A stretch of DNA of 64,000 nucleotides from Nitrospira sp. ND1 (GCF_900170025.1 NZ_FWEX01000006.1:2633236-2697235); one strand, 5' to 3'. Positions 26,837-37,035 are shown, numbered from the stretch's first letter. Program-made: numbers and translations. The notes: generated by a model not told the origin, from the sequence alone.

Positions 26837-29553
26837 CCCAGAAGCTACTGTCCTTCTTGCGTGATGGCCTAGCCGCCACCACTGATCAGCAGCCTGGGGC
26901 AGCCGCTCAGCTACGACCTGCGCTTTCGATCACGACTGCACTTACATCGAATGGCATGGCCACTCGCCAAGTACAGTCGCCACCATTCCATGTGCTCGGC
27001 CCCGGCGACGTGATTTCCTTGAATCCAGAGCGGATCATTGTTCGTTCGCCGACACCTGACTCATTGTTAGCAGCAGAGAATGAGTTCGCCTGGATTGACT
27101 TCGATCGCGCGGACTTTCCCTGGCTGTTTACACCATTCGGTCCAGTCGGGCCATCTGACGAGCCTGCCAACCCTGACAAGAAAACACGACTCACGCCGTG
27201 GTTGTGCCTGATCGTTCTCGCCGAGCAAGACGGGATCAGCCTTGAGCCGGCGATCCCGAACTGGCAACTTACCTTGAGTGAGCCGTTCAATCTCACTGCA
27301 AACTTGCCAGATCTTAAACAGTCGCACACGTGGGCACATGCCCAGGTGCCGACGCCGTCGAGGGAAGAAGAAATCGAATCGAACTTCCGTCGCGATCCCC
27401 AATCGACGCGCTCACGGCTTATCTGCCCGCGAAAGCTGCGGGAGAGGACACGCTATCTCGCCTGTGTCGTCCCTGTGTTCAAGGCCGGTGTGCTGACGGG
27501 ACTGGGTAAATCGCTCAACAAGGATGGGGATATAAGTCTCAGCGATGACAAATATTGGGCATGGACAGAGAAAACATCACTCCCGTTCATCCTCCCGGTC
27601 TATGTACACTGGCGTTTTACCACCGGAGAGGCCGGCGGTTTCGAGGATCTCGTGCGACGGCTAAAGAGTCAAACCGACGTGAGTGAACTGGGTCGCCGCC
27701 CATTGGATGCCTCCCGGCCTGGGGATGGCATTCCAGAACCTACCTCTGACCCTAAACCGGTAATCCTACAACAAGACGGCTGTCTGGTACCTGACGGACA
27801 AAAACTCGACAAGGTCAACGAGGGGCTCAGCGAAGCCATTGCCGCAAAGCTTAATCAGCCTGGCGTATTGTGTCCGCCGAGTTATGGCCGTTGGCATGCG
27901 GCGTCTCCCGTGGGTTCGGCAGCCCGCCCTCGCAACTGGCTTGAGGACCTCAATCTGAATGCGACGCGCCGGGTGGCTGCCGCACTAGGCACTGCGGTGG
28001 TCCAACGCCATCAGGAAGAATTCATGGCTGCGGCATGGGATCAAGCCGGTGAGATTCTGCGCGCTAATCAGGAATTGCGATTGAGTGAGCTCGCACGGGC
28101 GGCCAGTGTTAGTCTCCATACACATCGATTGCATCCGCTGGCGACCGGCAGCGGTGGCTTGGCCCTGCTGGCCTTCGCGGCTCCCGCGCTATCTCGCATC
28201 ACCTTTGAGCCGCCCAAGACATTTCGTGGGCTACTGAAGGACAGTTGCCTCTCGCTGCTAGCGCTCTCGGGTGCGTTTCAGAAGCTGCTGCGGCCGAACG
28301 GGCCTATCCAGCGCAAGATCGCCAGACGCCGAGTCAAGGACCAACTAATCCCTAGAGATGAAATGATTCAACTCAGTGAAGGGATGCAGCTCGGCCCCAT
28401 CTTCTCGATAGGCGAAATTTATCGAATCTTGGCTGCCGATGGCCTGCCAGATCAACCGCCACATCCACCCTCGGGGGCCCGAATAGCTCAAGCGTCGAGA
28501 CTGATGCTTCGACCACGGTTGCCACTCTCAAATACGCGCGTGACCAGAGTGCCAGATCGTTTGCCCCAACTTCGCCCACTGCATTCACGAGATCCACTTG
28601 ACACTCTCCTCAACGACCTTTTAGATCTGGACCGTCGCAATGCCCGCCTACCATGTATACCCTTGCCCGATGCCCTCGCGCAAAAATTGTTTGTGGCTCT
28701 TGATCCCAAGGTGACCATCCCCAACCGAGTGCGCCGTCGTCTTTCCATACCGAAGACGGAGAGCTTCAATGCCGTGAGCAAAGGGTTGGAACCGATCATG
28801 GTGGCCCCCCGCCTACCAATTGCCACCTCAAAGTTCTTGTTACAGATCGGTCAAGACTGGTTGCTCCCTGGCATTGGGCACCTGGATCCTGAGAGTCTCA
28901 GTTTTTTCAATCCCAACCGATCATTCATCGAAGCGTTCCTCGTTGGCATTAATCACGAAATGGGCCGCGAGCTGCTCTGGCGTGGCTTTCCGACGGACCA
29001 ACGAGGCACGGTATTTGATAGTTTTTGGCAGGTTGATGATCGAATCATTCCGGCAATGCATCCAATGCATCAATGGAAGGGTGCTCTAGGAAGCCATCTA
29101 GCTTCCCAGCGTATCGATCTGACGGTGGTTTTAATGCGAGGCGAGATCGTGCGTCGCTTTCCGGCAGCCACGGTCTTTTTGCAGGAGGCGAAGTTAAGTG
29201 GAGGTCTACCGTCACCTGATCCCGATGTCGCCGCTATCATGCCTTCGTTTAGTCAGCTTATCGATCAGGATATGCGCCTGCTCGGATTCCCGCGAAACGC
29301 TGCAGCCCTGCGTGGCGATGGTCATGACCCCGTACACCCGCATGGATATTTCTTAGCGTTCCAAGAGGAACCCAAGGCGCTACGGTTTGGCCCACCTCCA
29401 AATCTGCCATTGAACAGTTTGCTTAGCTATGCCGCCAACAGCTATTTGCAGGTGCAAGGAGACTCTGTTGCCCTTGCGACGGCGAGCCATCTCCGTCCCG
29501 TGCGGCTCTACTTCCATGCATCCAAGTTTCTGGCGTCGCCGCCACCACCATAA
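26833..29553 (+). CDS. large hypothetical protein of the giant operon, 906 aa
   Basis: Starts inside the previous gene (ATGA). Soluble, without a signal peptide or membrane span. Recognisable blocks, not a named family: P-P-F-H-V-L-G-P-G-D-V near residue 52, L-T-P-W-L-C-L-I-V-L near 115, P-V-Y-V-H-W-R-F-T-T-G-E-A-G near 255, L-C-P-P-S-Y-G-R-W-H-A near 350 and F-L-V-G-I-N-H-E-M-G-R-E-L-L-W-R-G-F-P near 705. The last, with its H-E-x-x-R-E, resembles metal-site spacing but is not a clear zincin. It always seems to be read with the next two genes here. Function unknown. Confidence 0.6.
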   Translation: MTQKLLSFLRDGLAATTDQQPGAAAQLRPALSITTALTSNGMATRQVQSPPFHVLGPGDVISLNPERIIVRSPTPDSLLAAENEFAWIDFDRADFPWLFTPFGPVGPSDEPANPDKKTRLTPWLCLIVLAEQDGISLEPAIPNWQLTLSEPFNLTANLPDLKQSHTWAHAQVPTPSREEEIESNFRRDPQSTRSRLICPRKLRERTRYLACVVPVFKAGVLTGLGKSLNKDGDISLSDDKYWAWTEKTSLPFILPVYVHWRFTTGEAGGFEDLVRRLKSQTDVSELGRRPLDASRPGDGIPEPTSDPKPVILQQDGCLVPDGQKLDKVNEGLSEAIAAKLNQPGVLCPPSYGRWHAASPVGSAARPRNWLEDLNLNATRRVAAALGTAVVQRHQEEFMAAAWDQAGEILRANQELRLSELARAASVSLHTHRLHPLATGSGGLALLAFAAPALSRITFEPPKTFRGLLKDSCLSLLALSGAFQKLLRPNGPIQRKIARRRVKDQLIPRDEMIQLSEGMQLGPIFSIGEIYRILAADGLPDQPPHPPSGARIAQASRLMLRPRLPLSNTRVTRVPDRLPQLRPLHSRDPLDTLLNDLLDLDRRNARLPCIPLPDALAQKLFVALDPKVTIPNRVRRRLSIPKTESFNAVSKGLEPIMVAPRLPIATSKFLLQIGQDWLLPGIGHLDPESLSFFNPNRSFIEAFLVGINHEMGRELLWRGFPTDQRGTVFDSFWQVDDRIIPAMHPMHQWKGALGSHLASQRIDLTVVLMRGEIVRRFPAATVFLQEAKLSGGLPSPDPDVAAIMPSFSQLIDQDMRLLGFPRNAAALRGDGHDPVHPHGYFLAFQEEPKALRFGPPPNLPLNSLLSYAANSYLQVQGDSVALATASHLRPVRLYFHASKFLASPPPP

Positions 29554-29562
29554 AGATAAACC

Positions 29563-32500
29563 ATGCCAACCCGCGCGGAACGCATACAAGATAGAGAAGC
29601 AGTAGCGACAGTGCGAGCTCAGTTAGCTGCGCTTCGTCTCAAAATGCCGGCCCTCCGCACCAGACTAGCCGCAACTCCCAAGGATACCCAACTAGTATCG
29701 CAGGTAAATCAGTTGGCGCAGGATATTGCGGCAGAGGAATCGAAACTTCGTGCATTGCGCGGGCACATAGTCGATGACGGAGCTCATGGCTCGGGAGCCG
29801 ACCTGTTGGACCAGAGATTGCCTGTGGCTCTCCTGCCGTTGAGACTCGAAACTCGCTACTTTGATGATAATACTAGAAATGTGCACCGTCTCTTGATCCG
29901 CATCTACCCGGACGATATCCACGTTGATGGTCACGAACAACCCTTGACAGCAAAGGAGTCTGCCGCCTGGGGAAGCTATTGGAACAGATTGCGGGCTCCC
30001 ACCACCTCCGATCGCCACACCGCACTTGATCTCTGGCGGCAGCTGGTGGCGGAGGTAGGGTTACGAAGGGCGCTCTATCTGGCAACCCTGGACGATGCCA
30101 AGAGAGTCGGCAGGCGTCCGCTGGCCTGGTGTACCTCTCCCAAAGCTTCCTGCCTTCCGGACCGTTTCATTGCGCACATCTGGCTAAGTGAACCCGACTC
30201 GCTGGAATATAGACGGCCCGATCTCATCATTCCGGCGCTCAATCTGGTAACCGAGCCTCTGTTCCTGGGCCCAGATCCATGGAGGGACACCGCAGACACA
30301 AGCCTGCTCGGCAGCGCTGCAGCCTGGATGCATGACTTCAAGGCGGCACTTGTGGCAGGCATGGGCATTGACGTGAATTTAGGGAGCCCTGATGCAATTG
30401 TCCATCGTCTCGTCGTAGTCGGTGTCCGTGCTAGTGTCGCGGGCCAAGCACAGGCAGACGAGTTTGCTGCTCTCCTGCGCGCGCATGAACTCACCAACGG
30501 ACTCGATATCTGCCCCCCAGGCTCTGCAACGAACGCTCTGCCGGGTGAGCGGCCACTCTACACGAGCACCCCTTCGCTCGAGCAGCTCTTTGATGACCAA
30601 CTAGTTGGCTCCTTGGCACCGCCCCGACGCCCGATGCGCAAATACCAACACATGGAACCAACCTCGCCTTCCCCCGGGATTGATCGGCGCACTGCAAGCT
30701 ATCGACTGAGCTTTGCTCTCGGGTTGCCACCCCAGGCATTGGGCTATGTAGAACATGGCGCGGCGGTTCGCGATGACAAGCGTGGGCCTGCCGTCGATCT
30801 GCGGCGAGTGATCCGGATGCTGGTAGAGCCAGCCATGCGCACCGCACTAGGTGATCAGGTGTCGAATGATGCACTTGGCTCGGTCCTCAGTCGCTATGAG
30901 GCAGCCAACCAGCTCGAGCCCCTCCCGAATCTGATGATCGGCGAGCAGCCGTATGGCGTCCTGCCCATCTTGGTCCAATCATCCACACCTCCTCAGGGCT
31001 TTGACCGGGTGTTGTCAACACTACGACGTGAAGTGTTTGCGCCTGCCGTCGCCAAGGTGCCCCGAGTCGGGAACCTCCAGGGTCAACCTGCGTTGCAAGT
31101 TCTGCTCGACATTCTCAGGACTGATGCCCATATCCGACAGATCAAGGTCCGCCTGGCCCTCTCGGGAACTCTGGCTGAAACCGCAGCTACGCGGCTGCCG
31201 CAAGCCGAGCGCAACACACTCAATACTGCCCGACTCGGAACGATAGACCTCCTCACGAAGATGGGCATGGCTGATCCAGCACGTGCACCGGGACTCGACA
31301 TGATCTATATCGATCCGGCACCACTCTCTCGCATACACTTGGTGGCGCCAGCTGACGCCGAAGAACGAGACCAACCGCAAACCTATCTCGCCTGGCTGCA
31401 CGAAGAGTTGAGCCTCGATGACATTCTGAACGAGAACTACCCTCCACTTCCCGTTGGGCGAACAGATGGGAAGGTGCCTAAGTCAATACTGTTTCACCTG
31501 TGCCGACAGGCCGTTCTGATGGCTGCCCATGCGGATATGCTGGAACGGTACGCGAATCCCACTTCCCCACTGGCGGTAGATGTGGCCAATAACCCCGAAA
31601 AGTTCGATGCTGACGGCCAACACTGGGCGACGATCTCGACAGAAATGAATTTGTTGAGAGTACCCCGTCAGGGGCCACATTCTCTCCTATATGCGCCAGT
31701 TCCCGACGCATCGCGCTCGGTATTAATACATCAACTGCTTGGTCGCCTGCGCCAGGCCGACCAGAGTGAGTTGGAGGCGGCGCTGGGCGAGGCATTGGGG
31801 CCGCTCACGCACCGGCTGGATAGTTGGCTCAGTCTTGCCGCTGCTGAACAGATTGGCGCAATCCGGAATGATGGTCGCTTAGTTCCGTTCTTAGGCGAAG
31901 GCTATCCAGCCGGACTTGGGATCGGCGCATACGGGCTGGTCTGTCGCATCGAACGTGGGAATACCGTTTCGGCCGGTCACGTGTTGGCACCCGGCCTAAA
32001 TCATGCGGCAGCCGCTGGGGTGTTGCTCTCCGCCGACCTTGCAGATTGGGTGTCCCGACGCGGATCCAGTTATGCAACGGATCTGTCGTCGAGTCGCATT
32101 CGAGTGGCGCTGGACCTGCTTGATGGTGTCGCCAACGGCCAGCCCTTGGCAGCGCTGTTGGGGTACCGGATCGAACGGAGCCTGGTGGAAGCGCAAGGAA
32201 CAGCCCCATCACTGATCGCTCCGCTTCGAGCGGTGGCGCCTCTCGTGGCACATCGCCTGACCCAGGGTGCAGAACCAATGGAGGACGTGGCTGCGAATAA
32301 TGTGGTTGACGGCCTGGTGTTGCTGGCACTTGCAACTCGGGAAGAAGCTATAGTTCCCGACGTGGTGACGCTCAAGAATGCGTTCATAAGCAAAGGTGAT
32401 GACAGCCTCACCAACCTAACCGCTATGGAAAGAGACGCATTGCAGGCAGCGCTTGTGGGTGCTGCCGATGGCGTGAATGCGATGAGTGATCTTCTCTTGT

Positions 32501-34026
32501 CGGAAGGGGTGTTTCAATTAGTGCGCGGGAGCAGTGCGCGAGCGAGGGCAGCCGCCAACGCCATGAGTGGCGCCCCGGTGCCGCCGGGCGATATTGAGGT
32601 GGCGCGCACACCCTTACGGGGAGACGCGGTTCAGCATCGGATAATTACTCTCCTCGACAGCACGACTGTTAAGCCCGGCTGGGACCAGACTCCGCGGGCC
32701 GTGGCCGACCCCGCCGCAAACGCATGGGTCGCGAGCCTGCTGCCGGCTCCGAGCGCCATTCGGTTTCTGGTTAAGATTGGAACCCCTCCCCAGACGCACG
32801 AGACAAATCTGGCTGAAATGCTGCAAAACGCGCGCGATCCACAATCACGACGGACTGAGCTCGCGTTGAGTCCACTCGACGTGCTCCTATTCGCACAGGA
32901 CATTGTACCGGACCCATCGGGACAGCTAGAACAACGCTTCTTCGCCTTGGCTGAGCTCATGCGGCCTAAGGACCAGCCTAACGCTCCAATCCAAATCGAC
33001 TTCGATCGGTCTTCGGATTGGCCGATCGAAGCGTTGAGCTTACGCGAATTATTAGCACTCGCCGTGCCTCTGCGTGCATGGCTGTGTGGATGTCGGCCGC
33101 TTCTCCCTACCGATCTGCCGGTCGACGGCGCAGTCGACGGCGCCGATCAGGTGGATCGACTTGATAAGGCTCGTAACGATGTGAACGACGTTGTCACCAA
33201 TTTGAAGGACGTGTCGGCTATCGTCCAGCTTGCTGCCCTGCGTCGCGCTGAGCTGGTGGGCGCATCCGCTGGGAGAGTGCTTGATCTGAACGCTCAAGTT
33301 CAAGCGGTTCATGCCGAGCTTGAAGCTCGACTGAACACAAACACAGCCGGTAAAGGCTGGCGGGAGTGCATGAAAATCCTATTGGGTGCAAGCCAGCCAG
33401 CGGTGCCAGTGCTAAGTGTTGCATCGGAAAGTGTGAGGAGTGCGCTTGAAACTGCGCTAGGCACGACTCCGGGAGACCTGCGCAGGTTCCTGCAGCGTGC
33501 CTCAAGAGTACGGGGAAAGGTGGCGGACTTGGAGGCTGCGCTTTCTTCCTGTGAGATGGTCACAGGCAACAAGGAGTCATTCTCGTTGGCTGTCGCACAA
33601 ACACCCTGGACTGAAGGCGAGCGTTGGGTCGGACTGAAAGGTCATGCGCCCGTTGGCCGAACTGGCATCGTTGCTGTATCTCTTTCCACGGGCAGTGAGA
33701 TTGGCAAGGGTGAAAGCATCTCAGGCTTGTTTGTGGACGAATGGAACGAGGTCATACCTGCGGACAGCGTGCAGGGTGCCGCCGCATTTCATTACAACGC
33801 GCCATCAACGGCAGCTCCCAATGCTATCCTGCTTTGCACTCCGCCGTTGGAAGGCTGGCGGCTTCCCGATCTGGTAGCAGCAGTAAACGAGGCTTTCCAC
33901 TTGGCGCAGATGCGTGCGGTCGATCCGGACCTGCTGGGTGCGGTAGGTCAGCTGTTACCGGCTCTGCTGTTACGCGACCGAATGATGCCGGGGAGTCTCT
34001 TGCAGCGTCTTTCGGTGGCAGACTGA
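29563..34026 (+). CDS. very large hypothetical protein of the giant operon, 1487 aa
   Basis: Starts 9 bases after the preceding stop. Residues 1-70 form a coiled coil rich in R, A, L and Q. A block R-L-P-V-A-L-L-P-L-R-L-E-T-R-Y-F near residue 87 is followed by L-L-I-R-I-Y-P-D-D-I-H-V-D near residue 110. The block L-I-G-E-Q-P-Y-G-V-L-P-I-L lies near residue 460. The rest is long, mainly helical and low in cysteine. No signal peptide or membrane span. Size and helical nature suggest a structural or scaffold protein. No named family is recognised. Confidence 0.6.
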   Translation: MPTRAERIQDREAVATVRAQLAALRLKMPALRTRLAATPKDTQLVSQVNQLAQDIAAEESKLRALRGHIVDDGAHGSGADLLDQRLPVALLPLRLETRYFDDNTRNVHRLLIRIYPDDIHVDGHEQPLTAKESAAWGSYWNRLRAPTTSDRHTALDLWRQLVAEVGLRRALYLATLDDAKRVGRRPLAWCTSPKASCLPDRFIAHIWLSEPDSLEYRRPDLIIPALNLVTEPLFLGPDPWRDTADTSLLGSAAAWMHDFKAALVAGMGIDVNLGSPDAIVHRLVVVGVRASVAGQAQADEFAALLRAHELTNGLDICPPGSATNALPGERPLYTSTPSLEQLFDDQLVGSLAPPRRPMRKYQHMEPTSPSPGIDRRTASYRLSFALGLPPQALGYVEHGAAVRDDKRGPAVDLRRVIRMLVEPAMRTALGDQVSNDALGSVLSRYEAANQLEPLPNLMIGEQPYGVLPILVQSSTPPQGFDRVLSTLRREVFAPAVAKVPRVGNLQGQPALQVLLDILRTDAHIRQIKVRLALSGTLAETAATRLPQAERNTLNTARLGTIDLLTKMGMADPARAPGLDMIYIDPAPLSRIHLVAPADAEERDQPQTYLAWLHEELSLDDILNENYPPLPVGRTDGKVPKSILFHLCRQAVLMAAHADMLERYANPTSPLAVDVANNPEKFDADGQHWATISTEMNLLRVPRQGPHSLLYAPVPDASRSVLIHQLLGRLRQADQSELEAALGEALGPLTHRLDSWLSLAAAEQIGAIRNDGRLVPFLGEGYPAGLGIGAYGLVCRIERGNTVSAGHVLAPGLNHAAAAGVLLSADLADWVSRRGSSYATDLSSSRIRVALDLLDGVANGQPLAALLGYRIERSLVEAQGTAPSLIAPLRAVAPLVAHRLTQGAEPMEDVAANNVVDGLVLLALATREEAIVPDVVTLKNAFISKGDDSLTNLTAMERDALQAALVGAADGVNAMSDLLLSEGVFQLVRGSSARARAAANAMSGAPVPPGDIEVARTPLRGDAVQHRIITLLDSTTVKPGWDQTPRAVADPAANAWVASLLPAPSAIRFLVKIGTPPQTHETNLAEMLQNARDPQSRRTELALSPLDVLLFAQDIVPDPSGQLEQRFFALAELMRPKDQPNAPIQIDFDRSSDWPIEALSLRELLALAVPLRAWLCGCRPLLPTDLPVDGAVDGADQVDRLDKARNDVNDVVTNLKDVSAIVQLAALRRAELVGASAGRVLDLNAQVQAVHAELEARLNTNTAGKGWRECMKILLGASQPAVPVLSVASESVRSALETALGTTPGDLRRFLQRASRVRGKVADLEAALSSCEMVTGNKESFSLAVAQTPWTEGERWVGLKGHAPVGRTGIVAVSLSTGSEIGKGESISGLFVDEWNEVIPADSVQGAAAFHYNAPSTAAPNAILLCTPPLEGWRLPDLVAAVNEAFHLAQMRAVDPDLLGAVGQLLPALLLRDRMMPGSLLQRLSVAD

Positions 34027-34038
34027 GAGGAAAAGGTC

Positions 34039-35679
34039 ATGCGTGATGTATTCGCGAGAATAGAACCCCGCACTCGATCCGACAGCTTGGAGCCGGGCAT
34101 CGCCGCACGACTGTGGGACCCGGCATGGATGCTCGCCCGTCAATGGGTGCTGGGTGAGTTGGACGGCGAGGATGCTGGTACGCCCGTCAGTGCCATTCTG
34201 GAGGTGGACCATCATGCCGTGACACATGCGAGCTGGGAAGGCCAAGAGATCCCTTTTGACCCAAAGGCTGTACCCCTCGATGCCATGATCGAAGGCGATC
34301 GGATTTACAGTGCATCTGATTGGGCCTTGCGCCAACGGGTGGAGGCTGGCCAAACTCTGGTGAGAGCTCTGCGTTCGGCAGGCTTCACCAGCTTGGTGAG
34401 CGAACTTCTCCAGATATATCCCTTGCGAGAGATGAACGCTGATCAGGTAAAGCGTGAACCGCGTGCGGCTGGCCTCCAGGCATTGGCCGTTGGCCGAGTA
34501 CCCGATGGCGAATCCATTTATAAGAAAGCTCGTGAGCTCGGACATCTTCCCATCCTTGGCCAGCAGGGAGATCCGGCGCAAATCCTATCCGACTGGCTCG
34601 TGGACCTATCATCCCAATTTTGTGAACCACCCTCACCTCCTCTTGGCGGAGCCAAAGGAATTCCACCGGTCTGGGACAAGTCTCGGTTGGATTATAGCTT
34701 CTCGGTGCGTTGCGCAAGTCTGTCAGACGAGTTCCGAGTATTGGAGCATCGAGGACTGCGAATGGATTGGTATGGTTTCGAGCAAATCCAGGCTGGTAAT
34801 CAGGCAACTGTCCAACCGAATCGCCAAACGGTTACCCGCGTACCGACACCGATCCGGTTCGGAGGTATGCCAGAACCTCGCTACTGGACTTTCGAGAACG
34901 CCAACATCGACCTCGGATCGGTTGAGGCCTCATCGACCGATCTGGCCAGAATGGCGATACTGCAATTCGCTTTCGCCTATGGCAATGACGCATTTCTAAT
35001 CCCAGTGGCCCTGCCGGTGGGCGCATTCAGTCGGATTGTTAGCCTAAAGGTTGCGGACACGTTCGGGCAAACAACTGCGATTCTGCCCGCGATGCGGAGA
35101 CAGACGCTTGATCGGAGTGCCTGGTCTTTCCTGGCCATTTCAGAGACAGCTGGTATGCCTGGCAATTTGTTATTCGTTCCTCCGGTTGCCGACCATGCGC
35201 AGTTTGGCGTGGTTCTAGAAGAGGCGACGTTGCTACGGGATGAAATGGCCAACTTGGTTTGGGGGGTCGAGCGTAAGGTGGAGGGTGAAGATGGTCGACC
35301 CTTAGACCGTGCGCAGGCCCTGCAGAGAGAAACCGACGCACCTCCTGAGGCACTCGCAAATGGTCCATTGACCTACACCTTGCAAACTGGTGTACCGGCT
35401 AACTGGTTTCCGATCGCCGACGTGCCGGGTCAGCCTCGTATGATGAAACTTGTCCCTTTCGATCAATTTTCTGAAGGTCCGCGCGGACGTCTTCTACCAG
35501 CGAAGGGTGGTGAGATTTTCGAGGAAGAGGTGCCCCGAGAAGGCGTACGATTGTGCCAGCGCTATGTCATGGCCCGATGGTTTAACGGCGAAACGTTCGT
35601 TTGGCGCCGAACGGAGCGAGCGACAGGGCGAGGGGAAGGTTCGAGCGGCTTGCGGTTTGATATCGCGGAGCCTTCCTAG
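34039..35679 (+). CDS. hypothetical protein of the giant operon, 546 aa, last gene
   Basis: Starts 12 bases after the 1487-aa gene, behind AGAGGAAAAGG. The N-terminus has a distinctive block: R-D-V-F-A-R-I-E-P-R-T-R-S-D then L-E-P-G-I-A-A-R-L-W-D-P-A-W-M-L-A-R-Q-W, with G-E-L-D-G-E-D-A-G-T-P-V. The middle contains R-L-D-Y-S-F-S-V and M-D-W-Y-G-F. The C-terminus ends Q-R-Y-V-M-A-R-W-F-N-G-E-T-F-V-W-R-R. No signal or membrane segment. The tight spacing implies fixed stoichiometry with its two large neighbours. Function unknown. Confidence 0.6.
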   Translation: MRDVFARIEPRTRSDSLEPGIAARLWDPAWMLARQWVLGELDGEDAGTPVSAILEVDHHAVTHASWEGQEIPFDPKAVPLDAMIEGDRIYSASDWALRQRVEAGQTLVRALRSAGFTSLVSELLQIYPLREMNADQVKREPRAAGLQALAVGRVPDGESIYKKARELGHLPILGQQGDPAQILSDWLVDLSSQFCEPPSPPLGGAKGIPPVWDKSRLDYSFSVRCASLSDEFRVLEHRGLRMDWYGFEQIQAGNQATVQPNRQTVTRVPTPIRFGGMPEPRYWTFENANIDLGSVEASSTDLARMAILQFAFAYGNDAFLIPVALPVGAFSRIVSLKVADTFGQTTAILPAMRRQTLDRSAWSFLAISETAGMPGNLLFVPPVADHAQFGVVLEEATLLRDEMANLVWGVERKVEGEDGRPLDRAQALQRETDAPPEALANGPLTYTLQTGVPANWFPIADVPGQPRMMKLVPFDQFSEGPRGRLLPAKGGEIFEEEVPREGVRLCQRYVMARWFNGETFVWRRTERATGRGEGSSGLRFDIAEPS

Positions 35680-35993
35680 TTCTTGAAGGGATCCTGGGAT
35701 GTATAGCCGATCTGTGACACCGTGGTAGCTATAGTAGGTTGACGGTATACCGTGTTCTTTTGGTTCGTGTCAGGAACTCCTATACCCATGGCAATAGTTT
35801 GTAGACTGAGCGAGCGAATCAACCAGGGGCGCATCAGCTGAATGCATGTGGATTTGTTCCGAGATGTTTCCTGGCTCCCATTGGTTGGTATGTGTCACAG
35901 CACGTTCGTTGATCTATAGGCCTATTAAGGCTTACTGCTCACGATTCAAGAATGTAAATACCTAATATTATTTCCTGCGAAGTGGCTCGGACA
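35680..35993. other. AT-richer gap after the giant operon
   Basis: No gene seen. Composition shifts here toward lower GC, continuing into the next gene, which marks a junction between cargo segments of different origin. One AGGCCT copy occurs near 35920, probably by chance. Confidence 0.4.
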
Positions 35994-36941
35994 ATGCAAA
36001 AGAAACAAAACGGAAGTTCTGTAATTCAATTCCTGAAAGATTATAAGTTGAGCTCTGTGTATTGCATTTACTTCATCGCCATATTGGCATCGTTTTCCCC
36101 GGTAAGAGAAGCGCACGCAAGAAAGGATACAATTGAAACCGAATATGAATCCCGCGAATACAAAATGCTACTGGATGCGTCGAGGTTCTCTAAGGATACG
36201 GACAAAGCTGCAGAAGTATATTTGGAAACGCAACTCAAACCGCTAATGAGCGCATTACATAAGCCAATAGCGGTTAAAGGAAGCTTTTTCGCTAAAAAAG
36301 ACCGTTCAGTTCGATTCTTTGATACCACCTCATGCCAACTTAAGGGAAACGGGTACATCTTACGAGAACGTAAGGATTCAGAAAGTTCAAATGAACTTGT
36401 TTTGAAATTTAGAAGCCATGATTTTTTATTGGCAGCAAGAGCTGATATCGCAAGAACAAAGTTAGAGGAAGATGTAATACTGTCCGAAAACAGTCACGAG
36501 ATATCCAGAAGTTCGTTTGGAAGCTCAACTAAACGAACTGTTGATAAAAACACACCGATGCAGAACCTGAAAGATATTTATGAGGTGTACCCTTTTTTAA
36601 CACATTCCGAACTGCCCAACGGAGGGGAGCTGCATGTCGTATCTGATCTGATGATTCATGAAAAATTGTACGAAGGCCCCACGGTTGATTTAGGAAACCG
36701 CCGAGCAATGTTTGCGATCTCGCTTTGGTACGTTAAAAAAAGCGAGTCTCTGGTTCCTATCCTAGTCGAGTTATCATTTCAGCATGACCTCGATAGAGGC
36801 GAAGATCGCGTAGAAAATTCCGTCCTTATTAAGGCGTGGGATATATTTGCCAAGTTAAGGCAGTTGAAATGGGTCAGTAAAAACCAATCCACCAAAACTC
36901 AATACGTTTATGATTATGCAAATTTTTGTGGGTCTGGCTGA
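35994..36941 (+). CDS. exported CYTH-like protein, low-GC gene
   Basis: A 315-aa protein with a hydrophobic N-terminal segment (residues about 17-34, V-Y-C-I-Y-F-I-A-I-L-A-S-F) ending A-H-A, a plausible signal peptide. The following part reads E-Y-E-S-R-E-Y-K-M-L-L-D and later S-V-R-F-F-D-T-T and Y-I-L-R-E-R-K-D with E-L-V-L-K-F-R-S. This is the outline of CYTH/triphosphate-tunnel proteins (paired charged strands, R-x-R and K-x-R). Third-position AT is far higher than in neighbours, so it was acquired separately. Start could also be the GTG at 35982. The CYTH assignment is tentative. Confidence 0.5.
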   Translation: MQKKQNGSSVIQFLKDYKLSSVYCIYFIAILASFSPVREAHARKDTIETEYESREYKMLLDASRFSKDTDKAAEVYLETQLKPLMSALHKPIAVKGSFFAKKDRSVRFFDTTSCQLKGNGYILRERKDSESSNELVLKFRSHDFLLAARADIARTKLEEDVILSENSHEISRSSFGSSTKRTVDKNTPMQNLKDIYEVYPFLTHSELPNGGELHVVSDLMIHEKLYEGPTVDLGNRRAMFAISLWYVKKSESLVPILVELSFQHDLDRGEDRVENSVLIKAWDIFAKLRQLKWVSKNQSTKTQYVYDYANFCGSG

Positions 36942-37035
36942 CAATGACCTTCTGGTTGCTATGATTGCTTTTATCCTTCTAACTTTCAGCTGCTTCTCTC
37001 CGAATAGGTTTTGGTATGTCGCGGGATTTCGTTAG
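36916..37035 (+). CDS. possible 39-aa membrane peptide
   Basis: A short frame beginning M-Q-I-F-V-G-L-A-D-N and containing one hydrophobic span (L-V-A-M-I-A-F-I-L-L-T-F). It overlaps the end of the CYTH-like gene by 26 bases. No ribosome site stands out. Listed only because the span is clean; it may be chance. Confidence 0.2.
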   Translation: MQIFVGLADNDLLVAMIAFILLTFSCFSPNRFWYVAGFR

